23,909 nucleotides of DNA from Clostridium sp. CAG:411 (GTDB taxonomy: Bacteria; Bacillota; Clostridia; Lachnospirales; Lachnospiraceae): positions 54,037 to 77,945 of the forward strand of contig FR899737.1 in the NCBI GenBank assembly GCA_000437275.1, given 5' to 3'. Every line of letters begins with the position of its first letter. The first letter of the stretch is position 1. The translations under genes were made by a program, and so were the position numbers. Under the pieces are notes generated by a model. The model saw only the letters and a list, made by a program, of their open reading frames with translations, had not been told where the DNA came from and did not search any database. This document shows, piece by piece, positions 1-9,600 of this stretch.

Positions 1-3000
1 AGAGTACCGCCGGAGGTGGTGGAATCGGTATCCGTATTTGCGAAAATGAAAAAGAACTGGCGGATTCCTATGACAATGTATGCCATTTGGCAGAAAGTAA
101 CTTTAACGATGCAGGTGTATTTGTAGAAAAATACATTCGAAAAGCCAGACATGTAGAGGTGCAAATTTTTGGTAATGCATTTGGAGAAGTGACAGCCATT
201 GGAGAAAGAGACTGTTCCGTACAGAGAAGAAATCAAAAAGTAGTAGAGGAATCCCCGGCGCCAAATTTAAGTGATGCGGTTCGAAAGGAAATGTATCAGG
301 CAGCGGAAAGCCTTGCAAGAGCAGCTTCTTACCGCAATGCAGGTACGGTAGAATTTTTGTATGATGAAGAACAGGAAAAGTTTTATTTCCTTGAGGTAAA
401 TACCCGTTTGCAGGTAGAGCATGGAATTACAGAAGAAGTAATGGGTGTAGACTTAGTGGAATGGATGGTAAAAGAGGCAGCAGGAGAATTAAAAGATTTA
501 AAGAAAAAAGTCGGAAAGCCAAATGGACATGCCATTGAGGTGCGTGTGTATGCAGAAGATTGTATCAACAATTTCCGACCTGCCAGTGGAAAAATCGATG
601 ATGTGGAATTTTCCGATATTGCCAGAGTGGAAACATGGATTAAGAAAAATATCGTGGTATCTCCTTTGTATGACCCAATGCTTGCCAAGTTGATCGTGCA
701 TGGAAAGGATCGTCAGGATGCCTTAGAAAAGATGAGCCGTGTACTGGAAGAGTCAAAATTGTATGGAATTACTTCGAATATGCAGTATTTAAAAGCGTTG
801 ATTCATACTCCTGCTTACAAAGAAGCCAAGCTTTACACGAAAATGTTGGAGGGATTTTTGCCTGAGGAAACAGCATTAGAAGTATTAAGTGGTGGAGTAC
901 AAAGTACAGTGCAGGATTATCCGGGAATGATCGGATATTGGACAGTGGGTGTGCCACCCTGTGGAGCAATGGATTCCTACAGTTTCCGAATTGGAAATGC
1001 TTTGTTGAAAAACAAAGAAGATGCAGCAGGAATTGAAATGACGATGAAGGGTGGAACTTTCCGTTTTCGTACCACCACTTCTTTTGTGATTACCGGAGCA
1101 GATATGGGGGCAACACTGGATGGAGAGAACGTACCAATGTATACGGTCATTCAGGCAGCACCTATGCAGGTGTTAAAGTTTGGTAATTGTAAAAAGGGGA
1201 TGCGTACCTATTTATTAGTAGCAGGTGGTATACAGGTACCAAAAGTAATGGGAAGTTCTTCTACATTTGTAGACGGAAAGTTCGGAGGACACAATGGTAG
1301 AACCCTTCGAACAGGAGATGTGTTGCAACTTACCAAAGAGTGTCATATTTGTTCTGTGGAATCTTTCCCAAGTGAATATACACCAAAACTTACAAATAAC
1401 TGGACCATTGGCGTGATTCCGGGACCACAACCTACCGCAGAATATTTAAAACCAGAGTATTTAGAAACATTAACCAGTGCGGAGTATGTGGTGAATTTTA
1501 ACAGTGCAAGAACCGGTATCCGTTTAAATGGACCAATTCCACAGTGGGTAAGAGAGGATGGAGGGGAAGCAGGTTTACATCCATCTAACATTCATGACAA
1601 TCCTTACGCCATTGGTACTTTGGATTTGACAGGAGACCAGTCTATTTTACTGGGACCGGACGGACCAAGTTTGGGAGGTTTTGTTTGCCCGGTTACCACA
1701 GCAAAGGGAGAATTGTGGAAGTTAGGACAATTGCATCCCGGTGATACGGTTCATTTCCAGTTGTTAAGCTTGGAGCAGGCAAAAGAAATCCGACTTGCAC
1801 AGGAAGAAAATATAAAAGGCAATTATACAGAAGTTGTTTTACCAGAACCAATTAAGCTGGATGCAACGTATGCCATATTAGCAAAAGGAAGAGAAGGGGA
1901 TACAGACTATCTCATTCGTTTAGATGGAGAAGAAAATGTTCTGATTGAATTTGGTGAAATGGAATTAAATATAGAGCTTCGCTTCCGTGCACATATTTTA
2001 ATGAATGCATTAAAAGAAAAGAATCTTCCAATTATTGATATGACACCTGGTATTCGTTCTTTGCAGGTACATTTCCGTCCAGAAGAAATTACAACAAAAG
2101 AAATGGTAGATGCTATCGTAAAAACCAACAAAGAATTGGGTTCCTTAGATGATGTAACAGTACCATCCCGTATTATAAAATTACCTTTATCCTGGGATGA
2201 TCCACAGACACAGTTGGCAGCAGAGAGGTATCAAAAGACCGTAAGACCAAATGCACCATGGTGTCCAAGCAATCCGGAATTTATTCGAAGAATCAATGGA
2301 TTGGACAGCATAGAAGACGTAATGAAGATTGTGTTTGAGGCAAATTATCTGGTTATGGGCTTAGGTGATGTGTATCTGGGTGCTCCAGTTGCGGTGCCGA
2401 CAGATCCAAGACACCGTATGGTTACCACAAAATACAATCCAGCCAGACCATGGACCCCGGAAAATGCAGTGGGAATTGGTGGTGCATATCTTTGTGTATA
2501 TGGTATGGAGGGACCTGGAGGATACCAGTTTGTAGGAAGAACCATTCAAATGTGGAATGCTTTGCAGGAGACAAAATTCTTTACCAAAGAGAAGCCATGG
2601 TTGTTAAATTTCTTTGACCAGATTAAATTTTATCCTTGTTCCGCTGAAGAAATTTTACAATACAGAGAGGATTTCCTTCGTGGAAAATTTGAAATAGAAG
2701 TAGAAGAAACTACCTTCCATTTGGGAGAATATAAGGCATATCTGGAAAGCATCAAAGAGAGCAGTGCGAAATTTAAGGCTCATCAGGAGGCAGCGTTTGA
2801 AGCAGAAAAGCAAAGATGGGTAGAACAGGGATTGGATCATTTTGACTCGGAAGATGAAAATATAGATTCGGAAGAGACGGTCTTGCCAGAAGGAAGTGAA
2901 GGAATAGAAGCTACGATTCCGGGAAGTGTCTGGAAGGTATTGGTAGAAGAAGGACAGGAAGTAAAGAAGGGAGAAAACGTAGTTATTCTGGAAAGTATGA

Positions 3001-3122
3001 AGATGGAATTTCCAATTGCTGCAGAAGAGGATGGCGTGATTACAACGATTTGTGTGAAGCCTGGTGAACAGGTACAAGCAGGACAATATGTAGTGGGAAT
3101 AGAAGCAAAGGAGGCGGTTTGA
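1..3122 (+). CDS. Urea carboxylase (biotin-dependent), 5' end outside the window
   Basis: ATP- and biotin-dependent carboxylation of urea to allophanate, in the cytoplasm. The frame is open from base 3 and the first visible residues are the Gly-rich ATP-grasp loop (TAGGGGIG), so roughly the first 150-200 residues lie upstream. Order seen: the rest of biotin carboxylase with the EVNTRLQVEH signature (near base 400-422); a KipA/AHS2-type carboxyltransferase half beginning near base 885 (VQDYPGM, GVPPCGAMDS); a KipI/AHS1-type half (about 1870-2570); and a C-terminal biotinyl domain with ESMKMEF, the biotinylated Lys being codon 3000-3002. This is the known urea carboxylase layout without a fused hydrolase; the hydrolase follows as its own gene. 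Some members of this family prefer guanidine over urea, which I cannot settle from sequence. The internal TTG at 87 is not a real start. Confidence 0.93.
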   Translation, partial: STAGGGGIGIRICENEKELADSYDNVCHLAESNFNDAGVFVEKYIRKARHVEVQIFGNAFGEVTAIGERDCSVQRRNQKVVEESPAPNLSDAVRKEMYQAAESLARAASYRNAGTVEFLYDEEQEKFYFLEVNTRLQVEHGITEEVMGVDLVEWMVKEAAGELKDLKKKVGKPNGHAIEVRVYAEDCINNFRPASGKIDDVEFSDIARVETWIKKNIVVSPLYDPMLAKLIVHGKDRQDALEKMSRVLEESKLYGITSNMQYLKALIHTPAYKEAKLYTKMLEGFLPEETALEVLSGGVQSTVQDYPGMIGYWTVGVPPCGAMDSYSFRIGNALLKNKEDAAGIEMTMKGGTFRFRTTTSFVITGADMGATLDGENVPMYTVIQAAPMQVLKFGNCKKGMRTYLLVAGGIQVPKVMGSSSTFVDGKFGGHNGRTLRTGDVLQLTKECHICSVESFPSEYTPKLTNNWTIGVIPGPQPTAEYLKPEYLETLTSAEYVVNFNSARTGIRLNGPIPQWVREDGGEAGLHPSNIHDNPYAIGTLDLTGDQSILLGPDGPSLGGFVCPVTTAKGELWKLGQLHPGDTVHFQLLSLEQAKEIRLAQEENIKGNYTEVVLPEPIKLDATYAILAKGREGDTDYLIRLDGEENVLIEFGEMELNIELRFRAHILMNALKEKNLPIIDMTPGIRSLQVHFRPEEITTKEMVDAIVKTNKELGSLDDVTVPSRIIKLPLSWDDPQTQLAAERYQKTVRPNAPWCPSNPEFIRRINGLDSIEDVMKIVFEANYLVMGLGDVYLGAPVAVPTDPRHRMVTTKYNPARPWTPENAVGIGGAYLCVYGMEGPGGYQFVGRTIQMWNALQETKFFTKEKPWLLNFFDQIKFYPCSAEEILQYREDFLRGKFEIEVEETTFHLGEYKAYLESIKESSAKFKAHQEAAFEAEKQRWVEQGLDHFDSEDENIDSEETVLPEGSEGIEATIPGSVWKVLVEEGQEVKKGENVVILESMKMEFPIAAEEDGVITTICVKPGEQVQAGQYVVGIEAKEAV

Positions 3123-3124
3123 TC

Positions 3125-4813
3125 ATGTATGTTCCAAAACAACTGACCATTAGCTGGATCAAACAGGCGTATGCAAAACAGGTGCTTACGCCAGAAGAAC
3201 TGATAGAAGAAATTATAAAGAGAGCGAAGGAACAGGAAGAAAAAAACATTTGGATTGTGCCGCCCACAAAGGAGGCAATACAACCCTATGTGGATGCCCT
3301 TCCCAAAGAGAGCAAGCAGTATCCTCTCTGGGGCATTCCTTTTGCCATTAAGGATAATATCGATTTAGCAGGAGTGCCTACGACTGCGGCATGTCCAGAT
3401 TTTTCTTATACACCGAAAGAAAATGCTACAGTTGTAGAAAAACTTATAAAAGCAGGTGCCATTCCCATTGGAAAGACGAATTTAGATCAATTTGCAACGG
3501 GACTTGTGGGAACCAGAAGTCCGTACGGCGAAGTACACAATGCGTATCAGCCGGAGCTGATCAGTGGAGGTTCCAGTTCTGGTTCTGCCGTTAGTGTAGC
3601 ACTGGGTATGGCTGCATTTGCTTTGGGAACAGATACGGCAGGTTCTGGAAGGGTGCCTGCTATGTTAAATACATTGGTAGGTTGGAAACCACCGGTAGGT
3701 TCCTGGTCCAGTAAGGGTGTGGTGCCGGCTTGTGCCAGTCTTGACTGCGTGACGGTATTTGCAAAAAAAATGGAGGATGTGGAGCTTGTCAATTCCATTG
3801 CAAAGGGTTTTGATGCAGAGTGTTGTTGGTCGAAAACGTTTCAGGAAAAGGGAAAGACATTGCCAAAGAAGGTTTATATACCAAAGGAAGAACCAGAATT
3901 TTACGGAGATTTCAAGGAGATATACAGACAGAAATGGAATGCCTGCATCAAACGAATCAAAGGGCTTGGAATTTTAGTAGAAGAGCTTGCCATGGATATG
4001 TTTCAAAAGGCAGCACTGATTTTGTATGAAGGTGCTTATGTGGCAGAGCGTTGGGAAGATTTAAAGGAATTTGTGGAAGCAAATCCGGGAAAAACATTTC
4101 CTGTTACCGAGACGATTTTACGATCCGGTGAAAAAAAGGAAAATACAGCGGCAAAGTTATTTGGAGATTTGCACCAATTGCAACAGTATAAGGCGAAAGC
4201 CAGACTATTATTGGAAGATAGTGTGATGATTATGCCCACGGCAGGTGGCTCCTTTACAAGAGAACAGGTTCGCAGGAATCCCATTGAGACAAACAGTAAA
4301 ATGGGACTTTACACCAACCACTGTAACCTGTTGGATTTGACAGCAATTGCAGTACCAGAAAATAGCAGCGATAGAACATATCCATTTGGAATTACCATAT
4401 TTGGAAGAAGCGATTCGGAGAACCTGGTTCTTGCATTTGGAGAGGCATTTTTAGCCAGTGAAAGTATCCAGTTAGCGGTGTGTGGACTGCATAAAAAGGG
4501 ATACCCATTGGAATATCAATTGACGGAACTTGGGGCAGAATGGCTTGGCACAGCAAAAACTGCAAAAGGGTATCATTTGTATGAGTTGGACACAGAACCA
4601 AAGAAGCCAGGAATGGTGTATCAGGGAGATGGAGAAACATCTATAGAAGTAGAATTGTATGACATTCCAAAACAAAAACTTGGTTACTTTATGGAACTGG
4701 TGAAAAAGCCATTGTATATTGGTGATATTGAGTTAGAAGATAAAAGGATCGTAAAAGGATTTTTGTGTGAAGCTGCGGCAATCGTTGGTGCAGAGGGGAT
4801 AATTTATAAATGA
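3125..4813 (+). CDS. atzF: Allophanate hydrolase
   Basis: Hydrolyses allophanate, the product of the preceding carboxylase, to ammonia and CO2. The N-terminal two thirds is an amidase-signature enzyme. Its Ser-cisSer-Lys triad fits Lys76 (in FAIKDN), Ser150 (in GGSSSGS) and Ser174 (in DTAGSGR). The spacings of 74 and 24 residues are the same as in characterised AtzF. The last roughly 120 residues form the typical extra C-terminal domain of allophanate hydrolase. Length is 562 residues, near the family norm. I choose ATG 3125 over the in-frame TTG at 3119 because GGAGG lies 10 bases before the ATG but only 4 before the TTG. The gene begins two bases after the carboxylase stop, so the two are surely cotranscribed. 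Confidence 0.94.
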   Translation: MYVPKQLTISWIKQAYAKQVLTPEELIEEIIKRAKEQEEKNIWIVPPTKEAIQPYVDALPKESKQYPLWGIPFAIKDNIDLAGVPTTAACPDFSYTPKENATVVEKLIKAGAIPIGKTNLDQFATGLVGTRSPYGEVHNAYQPELISGGSSSGSAVSVALGMAAFALGTDTAGSGRVPAMLNTLVGWKPPVGSWSSKGVVPACASLDCVTVFAKKMEDVELVNSIAKGFDAECCWSKTFQEKGKTLPKKVYIPKEEPEFYGDFKEIYRQKWNACIKRIKGLGILVEELAMDMFQKAALILYEGAYVAERWEDLKEFVEANPGKTFPVTETILRSGEKKENTAAKLFGDLHQLQQYKAKARLLLEDSVMIMPTAGGSFTREQVRRNPIETNSKMGLYTNHCNLLDLTAIAVPENSSDRTYPFGITIFGRSDSENLVLAFGEAFLASESIQLAVCGLHKKGYPLEYQLTELGAEWLGTAKTAKGYHLYELDTEPKKPGMVYQGDGETSIEVELYDIPKQKLGYFMELVKKPLYIGDIELEDKRIVKGFLCEAAAIVGAEGIIYK

Positions 4814-4840
4814 TTGTAATATTATAATACATAGTGATGG

Positions 4841-4867
4841 ACCGGTGTCTTAGGATGCCGGTTTTTG
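4841..4867 (+). terminator. Intrinsic terminator of the urea operon
   Basis: A 9-bp stem (ACCGGTGTC with GATGCCGGT, two G-U pairs) closes a TTAG loop and runs directly into a T-tract, 27 bases after the atzF stop. Confidence 0.85.
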
Positions 4868-4983
4868 CTTATAAAAAAATAATAAAGAAAAGTTAAATGA
4901 AAAATATACTCAAAAATAGAAATGAAAAAATAGGAAAAACACTAAATATTTTGAACAGTGTATGTATAAATAAAATAATTGAT

Positions 4984-5012
4984 TTGACAACACATAAATA
5001 AAAAGATATAAT
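4984..5012 (+). promoter_or_regulatory. Consensus sigma-A promoter for the 5074 lipoprotein gene
   Basis: TTGACA (4984-4989) and TATAAT (5007-5012) are separated by exactly 17 bp, so both hexamers match the housekeeping consensus perfectly. Predicted start of transcription is near 5019, giving a leader of about 55 bases. The rest of the 4868-5073 gap is A-rich and holds nothing else I can name. Confidence 0.85.
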
Positions 5013-5073
5013 TTATTCTATGTTTTTGGAAAAACAAGGAAACAAAAATTCAAAAAAGTAGGAGAAAAGTAAA

Positions 5074-6141
5074 ATGAAGAGATTAGCTAATGCGGCAACT
5101 AGAGCAGGTATATGTTTTGCCATTATACTATGTTTTAGTTTGACCGCTTGTGAAAAAAGGACGAAGGATAGTCAAGTATCATATCAATACGGTTTAATCT
5201 CAAGCTATGAACAGGATGCAACAAGTAAAGTTTTGTATTTGGATAAACAAGCAAACATAGTGGGAAAAAAGAAATTAAAAATATCTAATATTGGTGCAGG
5301 TTCCTATGGATACCCGATTATAAAAGATGGATATGTGTATGAGCAGTCGGAGGGACAAGGCTTTAATAAGAATAACTGTGCAATTATTTCTATGAACCTT
5401 TCGAATGGAGAAGTAAAAAAATACAAATTTCCGGGTTTAGTAGGTATTTCCGCTTTTGCAGTTACGGATACATATATTTATGTAGTTACGAATCTTAACT
5501 ATAAAACCTATTTGGAACGCTATTGTTTGGAAAATGATACGATAGAAAAATATGTGATAGAGGATGTGATTGCAACAGATATGTGTGTATGTCAGGAAAA
5601 GGTGTACTTGTTTGATGAGGTATCTGAGGATGGAAAATCTTATAAAGTATATTGTGCAGATATAACAAGTCAAAGCACACGGCTTGTAGCGGATGTATCC
5701 TCTTATTACAACAAAGGAGAAGGGTTTGGTTTTCAGGTTGGCTATGGAAAAAATATTTATTTTACACACAATGATGAAATATTAAAATTAAATGTGGAAA
5801 CTGGGAAGGTAAAAAGTATTCCATTGGATTGTAAGGAAGCCTTTGGGGCATATATAGCGGATGGAAAGTTGTACGTATCTTCTTGTGATATTTTTGATAT
5901 CGATTCACCTGCTGACATTTTGATTGTTGATTTAAGCACAGATACTGTAACACAAAGTTACCATTTGGAAACATCTGTCATGCAATTTTATGTATCGAAG
6001 GATCATTTGTCAGTTTTAGGATCGGACAATACTCTATACATTTATGAAATAACAAACGAAGGGGAATGCAAGCTACAATATAAAAATAATCTGGAAGAAA
6101 AAGGATATGATTTTATAATGTCGTTTTATGAAAAACCATAA
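5074..6141 (+). CDS. Lipoprotein of unknown function, beta-propeller-like
   Basis: 355 residues. The N-terminus is a lipoprotein signal peptide: basic start, hydrophobic core and lipobox LTAC with Cys26 as the predicted lipidated residue, so the protein should sit on the outer face of the membrane. The body is made of short alternating strand-like segments with recurring patterns such as YIYVVTN, KVYLFDE, KLYVSSC and TLYIYE, which look like blades of a beta-propeller of the PQQ/DUF5050 style. I recognise no catalytic motif. ATG 5074 has AGGAGA about 8 bases upstream and the signal peptide begins there. It is a single-gene unit between its own strong promoter and terminator. The ligand is unknown. 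Confidence 0.8.
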   Translation: MKRLANAATRAGICFAIILCFSLTACEKRTKDSQVSYQYGLISSYEQDATSKVLYLDKQANIVGKKKLKISNIGAGSYGYPIIKDGYVYEQSEGQGFNKNNCAIISMNLSNGEVKKYKFPGLVGISAFAVTDTYIYVVTNLNYKTYLERYCLENDTIEKYVIEDVIATDMCVCQEKVYLFDEVSEDGKSYKVYCADITSQSTRLVADVSSYYNKGEGFGFQVGYGKNIYFTHNDEILKLNVETGKVKSIPLDCKEAFGAYIADGKLYVSSCDIFDIDSPADILIVDLSTDTVTQSYHLETSVMQFYVSKDHLSVLGSDNTLYIYEITNEGECKLQYKNNLEEKGYDFIMSFYEKP

Positions 6142-6165
6142 CGTGCCCACTTGAAAGAAAAGAAT

Positions 6166-6203
6166 AAGAAAGTCAGTTTTGATATAACTGACTTTCTTTT
6201 TTT
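6166..6203 (+). terminator. Intrinsic terminator after the 5074 lipoprotein gene
   Basis: A perfect 13-bp inverted repeat (6166-6178 with 6186-6198, AAGAAAGTCAGTT) has a 7-base loop and is followed by a T-run. Being A-rich before and T-rich after, it could act in both directions. Between here and the promoter at 6397 I see nothing further. Confidence 0.88.
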
Positions 6204-6396
6204 GTGTAAGTAACGAGAAAAAATCCACATCTACGATGCGAAGCTAGTCTTTTGGAGTGTAAGGTTTTGGAGAATGCTGTAATAACTTGAAAAATTTGCA
6301 AAGCGTGTTTTGGAAGAAAGTTGCCCATTCAACTGTATATTCAAAAAAGGAAGAGGGAAGCGTGTTAGAAAGAAAAATTTTCCAGTAATATTCTAC

Positions 6397-6425
6397 TTGC
6401 AAAACAGAACATATGTTTGTATAAT
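6397..6425 (+). promoter_or_regulatory. Promoter of the DNA-repair operon
   Basis: TTGCAA (6397-6402), 17-bp spacer, perfect TATAAT (6420-6425). The predicted transcription start is near 6432, which rules out translation starts at or upstream of that point and helps fix the first gene's start at 6453. Confidence 0.7.
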
Positions 6426-6452
6426 AAACGTATGATTGAGAGAAAAACAGAA

Positions 6453-7925
6453 ATGTCTATACAGGATAAATTAAAAATATTAGCGGATGCGGCAAAGTAT
6501 GATGTAGCATGCACTTCCAGCGGTGTAGATAGAAAGGGAAAGGAAGGATTCCTGGGGAATGCCGAAAGTTGTGGTATATGCCATAGCTTTGCTTCAGATG
6601 GAAGGTGTGTATCATTATTAAAAATATTGATGACCAATCATTGCATCTATGATTGTAAATATTGTTGCAATCGCGTGTCTAAGGATACTCCCAGAGCTAC
6701 TTTTACGCCAGAGGAAATCTGCGAATTAGTCCTTTCTTTTTATAAAAGAAACTATATAGAGGGATTGTTTTTAAGCTCTGGAGTAGTAAAAAATCCCGCT
6801 TACACCATGGAGAAAATGTGTGAGACGCTTGCCTTGCTGCGTTACAAATATAAATTTAATGGATACATTCATGTAAAATCCATTCCCGGAGCACCAGAGG
6901 AGTTGCTGGGAACTGCGGGTTATCTGGCAGACCGCATCAGCATTAATATGGAATTATGTCAGAAAGAAAGTCTGGAAAAACTGGCACCAAATAAAAGTGT
7001 TCAGACTATTATGGAACCTATGAAGATGGTTAGTGATACAATTGCGGTACATCGATTAGCCATTGGGAAAGATGCCAGAATGGAGCGAAGTCAGGTAAAT
7101 CAATATCTTCCTAAAAGCATTTTTTTTCAGTCCGAAAAAGATAAAATTGCATCTGTGGATAAAAAACTTCTGGTCAATATGTTGCCACAGGAAAAGAAAA
7201 GGAATGCCCTAAATTCTTCTGTGATAGATAAGTTCTTACCGCTTGGAGGAACGTATCCTGCTAAAAACAGAGCCTTTGCGCCTGCAGGGCAGAGTACCCA
7301 GATGATTGTGGGAGCTACGTCGGAAACAGACTATCATTTATTGCAGACCACGCAGGAATTATATCGAAGATTTGACTTAAAACGTGTGTTTTATTCGGCA
7401 TACATTCCTATCAATGAAGATAAGGACTTGCCAGACCTTGGAACAGCGCCACCATTGTTAAGAGAACATCGGTTATATCAGGCGGATTGGCTGCTTCGGT
7501 TTTATGGGTTTCATGCACAGGAATTATTAAGTGAGGAAAGACCAAATTTCAATGAAAAATTAGACCCAAAGTGTGATTGGGCAGTCAGACATTTGGAAGA
7601 ATTTCCCGTAGAAGTACAGACGGCATCCTATGATAAGATTCTTCGTATACCTGGGATAGGACCAAAGTCAGCACGCAGGATTATGCAGGCAAGAAGATAT
7701 GGAAAATTAGATTTCTCGGCATTGAAAAAGATGGGTGTAGTATTGAAACGGGCGCATTATTTTATCACTTGCAATGGAAAAATGATGTATCATACGCCCA
7801 TAGAGGAAACGTATATTACCCATCAATTAGAGGATACTGGGAGGAAAGAAAACTGGCAGATACAACATGAGAATACGGCAAGACAGATGTCTTTGTTTAC
7901 CGATTTTCATTTGCAGCAGTCTTAA
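6453..7925 (+). CDS. Radical SAM putative DNA modification/repair protein (TIGR03916-like)
   Basis: 490 residues. The N-terminal half is a radical SAM domain: the 4Fe-4S cluster motif CxxxCxxC appears as CIYDCKYC (Cys64, Cys68, Cys71). Near the C-terminus is a helix-hairpin-helix DNA-binding segment (ILRIPGIGPKSARRIM). This combination, and the start KLKILADAAKYDVACTSSGV, match the family annotated as a putative DNA modification/repair radical SAM protein, which is regularly found beside the DUF4130 family encoded next. The substrate is not known for the family. ATG 6453 is chosen because upstream in-frame starts lie in or at the promoter; its ribosome site is weak. First gene of a three-gene unit. 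Confidence 0.88.
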   Translation: MSIQDKLKILADAAKYDVACTSSGVDRKGKEGFLGNAESCGICHSFASDGRCVSLLKILMTNHCIYDCKYCCNRVSKDTPRATFTPEEICELVLSFYKRNYIEGLFLSSGVVKNPAYTMEKMCETLALLRYKYKFNGYIHVKSIPGAPEELLGTAGYLADRISINMELCQKESLEKLAPNKSVQTIMEPMKMVSDTIAVHRLAIGKDARMERSQVNQYLPKSIFFQSEKDKIASVDKKLLVNMLPQEKKRNALNSSVIDKFLPLGGTYPAKNRAFAPAGQSTQMIVGATSETDYHLLQTTQELYRRFDLKRVFYSAYIPINEDKDLPDLGTAPPLLREHRLYQADWLLRFYGFHAQELLSEERPNFNEKLDPKCDWAVRHLEEFPVEVQTASYDKILRIPGIGPKSARRIMQARRYGKLDFSALKKMGVVLKRAHYFITCNGKMMYHTPIEETYITHQLEDTGRKENWQIQHENTARQMSLFTDFHLQQS

Positions 7926-7951
7926 GAAATGTATAAGTTGGAGGTGATTCT

Positions 7952-8728
7952 GTGACTGTATTTACTTGTGATTCAAATATCGAATCTATATTTACCTGTA
8001 TCTATGATGCGTGGGTTTGGGCATTGCAGTATGGACATGAAAATTTGAGATTAGAGCGAGAACCAATTTTACAAAGCAGTCTTTTTGATACCTATGTTCA
8101 TGTGGAACCAGACAGGGAAAAGGCAGAAAAGGTGGCGCGCTCTATACGAAATAAAATATCTTTTCAGGCATATATTCATATTTTTTATGGTTGCTTATAT
8201 GCAGAGGATGTGTTAGACAGTATGTATCAATATTTGCGTATCGGTTTTCGGGTAGGAAAAAACATAGAACATATGCTTACCGAGCCAGCGGTAATGCGGA
8301 TGATGGAGGTACGCAGAAGAGTTGGAAATGAGATACACTATTTTCGAGAGTTTGTACGTTTTCAATGTATCGATGAAAAAGTTCTGGTAAGCCATATTGA
8401 GCCAAAAAATAATGTACTATATGAGGTAGCAAGACATTTTTCAGATCGAATGCCATCTGAATATTGGATTTTGGTTGATGATAGAAGGAAAATTGCAGTT
8501 GTACATGAACCAAAAGAAGAAATGTATATACAACAGTTGGAAGAAGAACAGTATAAAAAACTGCGACAGACAGAGAAGGTACAAGATGAATTTACAGAGC
8601 TTTGGAAGCTATTTTTTGATACGATTGGAATTAAAGAACGGGAAAATAGAACATATCAAAGAAATCTATTTCCGATTTGGATGAGAAAACATGTAACGGA
8701 GTTTATGGAAGGGAAAATAGATGAATAG
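7952..8728 (+). CDS. DUF4130 / TIGR03915-like DNA metabolism protein
   Basis: 258 residues, GTG start at 7952 with a strong GGAGGTGATT ribosome site 7 bases away, 26 bases after the radical SAM gene. The start (FTCDSNIESIFTCIYDAW), the central Lys/Arg-rich helices and the segment HYFREFVRF are typical of the DUF4130 family that accompanies the radical SAM protein. In many genomes this protein carries a C-terminal uracil-DNA-glycosylase-like domain; here it stops after the DUF4130 part, so that domain is absent. The biochemical role is unknown; DNA repair is inferred from the pairing and from the glycosylase encoded next. Confidence 0.86.
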   Translation: MTVFTCDSNIESIFTCIYDAWVWALQYGHENLRLEREPILQSSLFDTYVHVEPDREKAEKVARSIRNKISFQAYIHIFYGCLYAEDVLDSMYQYLRIGFRVGKNIEHMLTEPAVMRMMEVRRRVGNEIHYFREFVRFQCIDEKVLVSHIEPKNNVLYEVARHFSDRMPSEYWILVDDRRKIAVVHEPKEEMYIQQLEEEQYKKLRQTEKVQDEFTELWKLFFDTIGIKERENRTYQRNLFPIWMRKHVTEFMEGKIDE

Positions 8729-9425
8729 AATACAGCAACAATTATTAGAATTAAAAGATGATTCCTACAAGGAATTTCATGAAAAGTTAATTCCTACGGT
8801 GGAGAAAGCTAAGATTATAGGAGTGCGGACACCAGTGCTTCGCAAATATGCAAAAGAACTTTTAAAACAGGCAAAAACAGACGAAAATGTGAAAGAGGAA
8901 ATAACACAGTTTATGGAACAACTCCCTCATATATATTATGAAGAAAATAATTTGCATGGATTGTTGATAGAGGGGATAAAAGAGTATGAAGAATGTGTAC
9001 AAAAATTAGATAGTTTTCTGCCTTATGTGGATAACTGGGCAACTTGCGATCTTTTGTCCATGAAACTATTTAAGAAATATCCGCAACCTGTACTGGAAAA
9101 GGTGAAACAATGGATGGCATCTAAGCATACCTATACAGTCCGATTTGGGATTGGAACATTAATGCGCTATTATTTGGAAGAACAATTTAAGCCAGAGTAT
9201 TTGCAATGGGTGGCAGCAGTCGATTCAGAGGAATATTATGTAAAGATGATGGTGGCATGGTATTTTGCTACGGCACTTGCGAAGCAGTATGAAGCGACGC
9301 TTCCTTATTTAGAAAAAGGACTTCTTCCTACTTGGAATCATAACAGAACAATACAAAAGGCAGTAGAAAGTTATCGGATTACACCAGAACAAAAACAATA
9401 TCTTAGGACATTAAAACGAAAATAA
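8721..9425 (+). CDS. AlkD-type DNA alkylation repair glycosylase
   Basis: 234 residues, all-helical HEAT-repeat-like protein of the DNA alkylation repair (AlkD/AlkC) family, which excises N3- and N7-alkylated purines without base flipping. Residues matching the catalytic set of Bacillus cereus AlkD (Trp109, Asp113, Arg148, Trp187) can be placed at Trp106, Asp110, Arg141 and Trp180. The Trp-to-Asp and Arg-to-Trp spacings are the same. The start overlaps the end of the DUF4130 gene by 8 bases, with an AAGGGA ribosome site inside that gene, so the two are translationally coupled. I see no clear terminator in the 264 bases that follow. Confidence 0.9.
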   Translation: MNRIQQQLLELKDDSYKEFHEKLIPTVEKAKIIGVRTPVLRKYAKELLKQAKTDENVKEEITQFMEQLPHIYYEENNLHGLLIEGIKEYEECVQKLDSFLPYVDNWATCDLLSMKLFKKYPQPVLEKVKQWMASKHTYTVRFGIGTLMRYYLEEQFKPEYLQWVAAVDSEEYYVKMMVAWYFATALAKQYEATLPYLEKGLLPTWNHNRTIQKAVESYRITPEQKQYLRTLKRK

Positions 9426-9600
9426 GTAGAAAAGGTTAGTCTTGTCTATTTATTGAGTAGTATCAAATGTGAAAAGCGACAGAGAGATATTGGTATTTTT
9501 AGGAAAGTTATTTCGTGGGGTCTTTACTATAGTGTGTGTACCGCATCCTTTGAACCATAATTAAATTTTTGATGAGAAGTAATAGGGATACACTTTTTTC

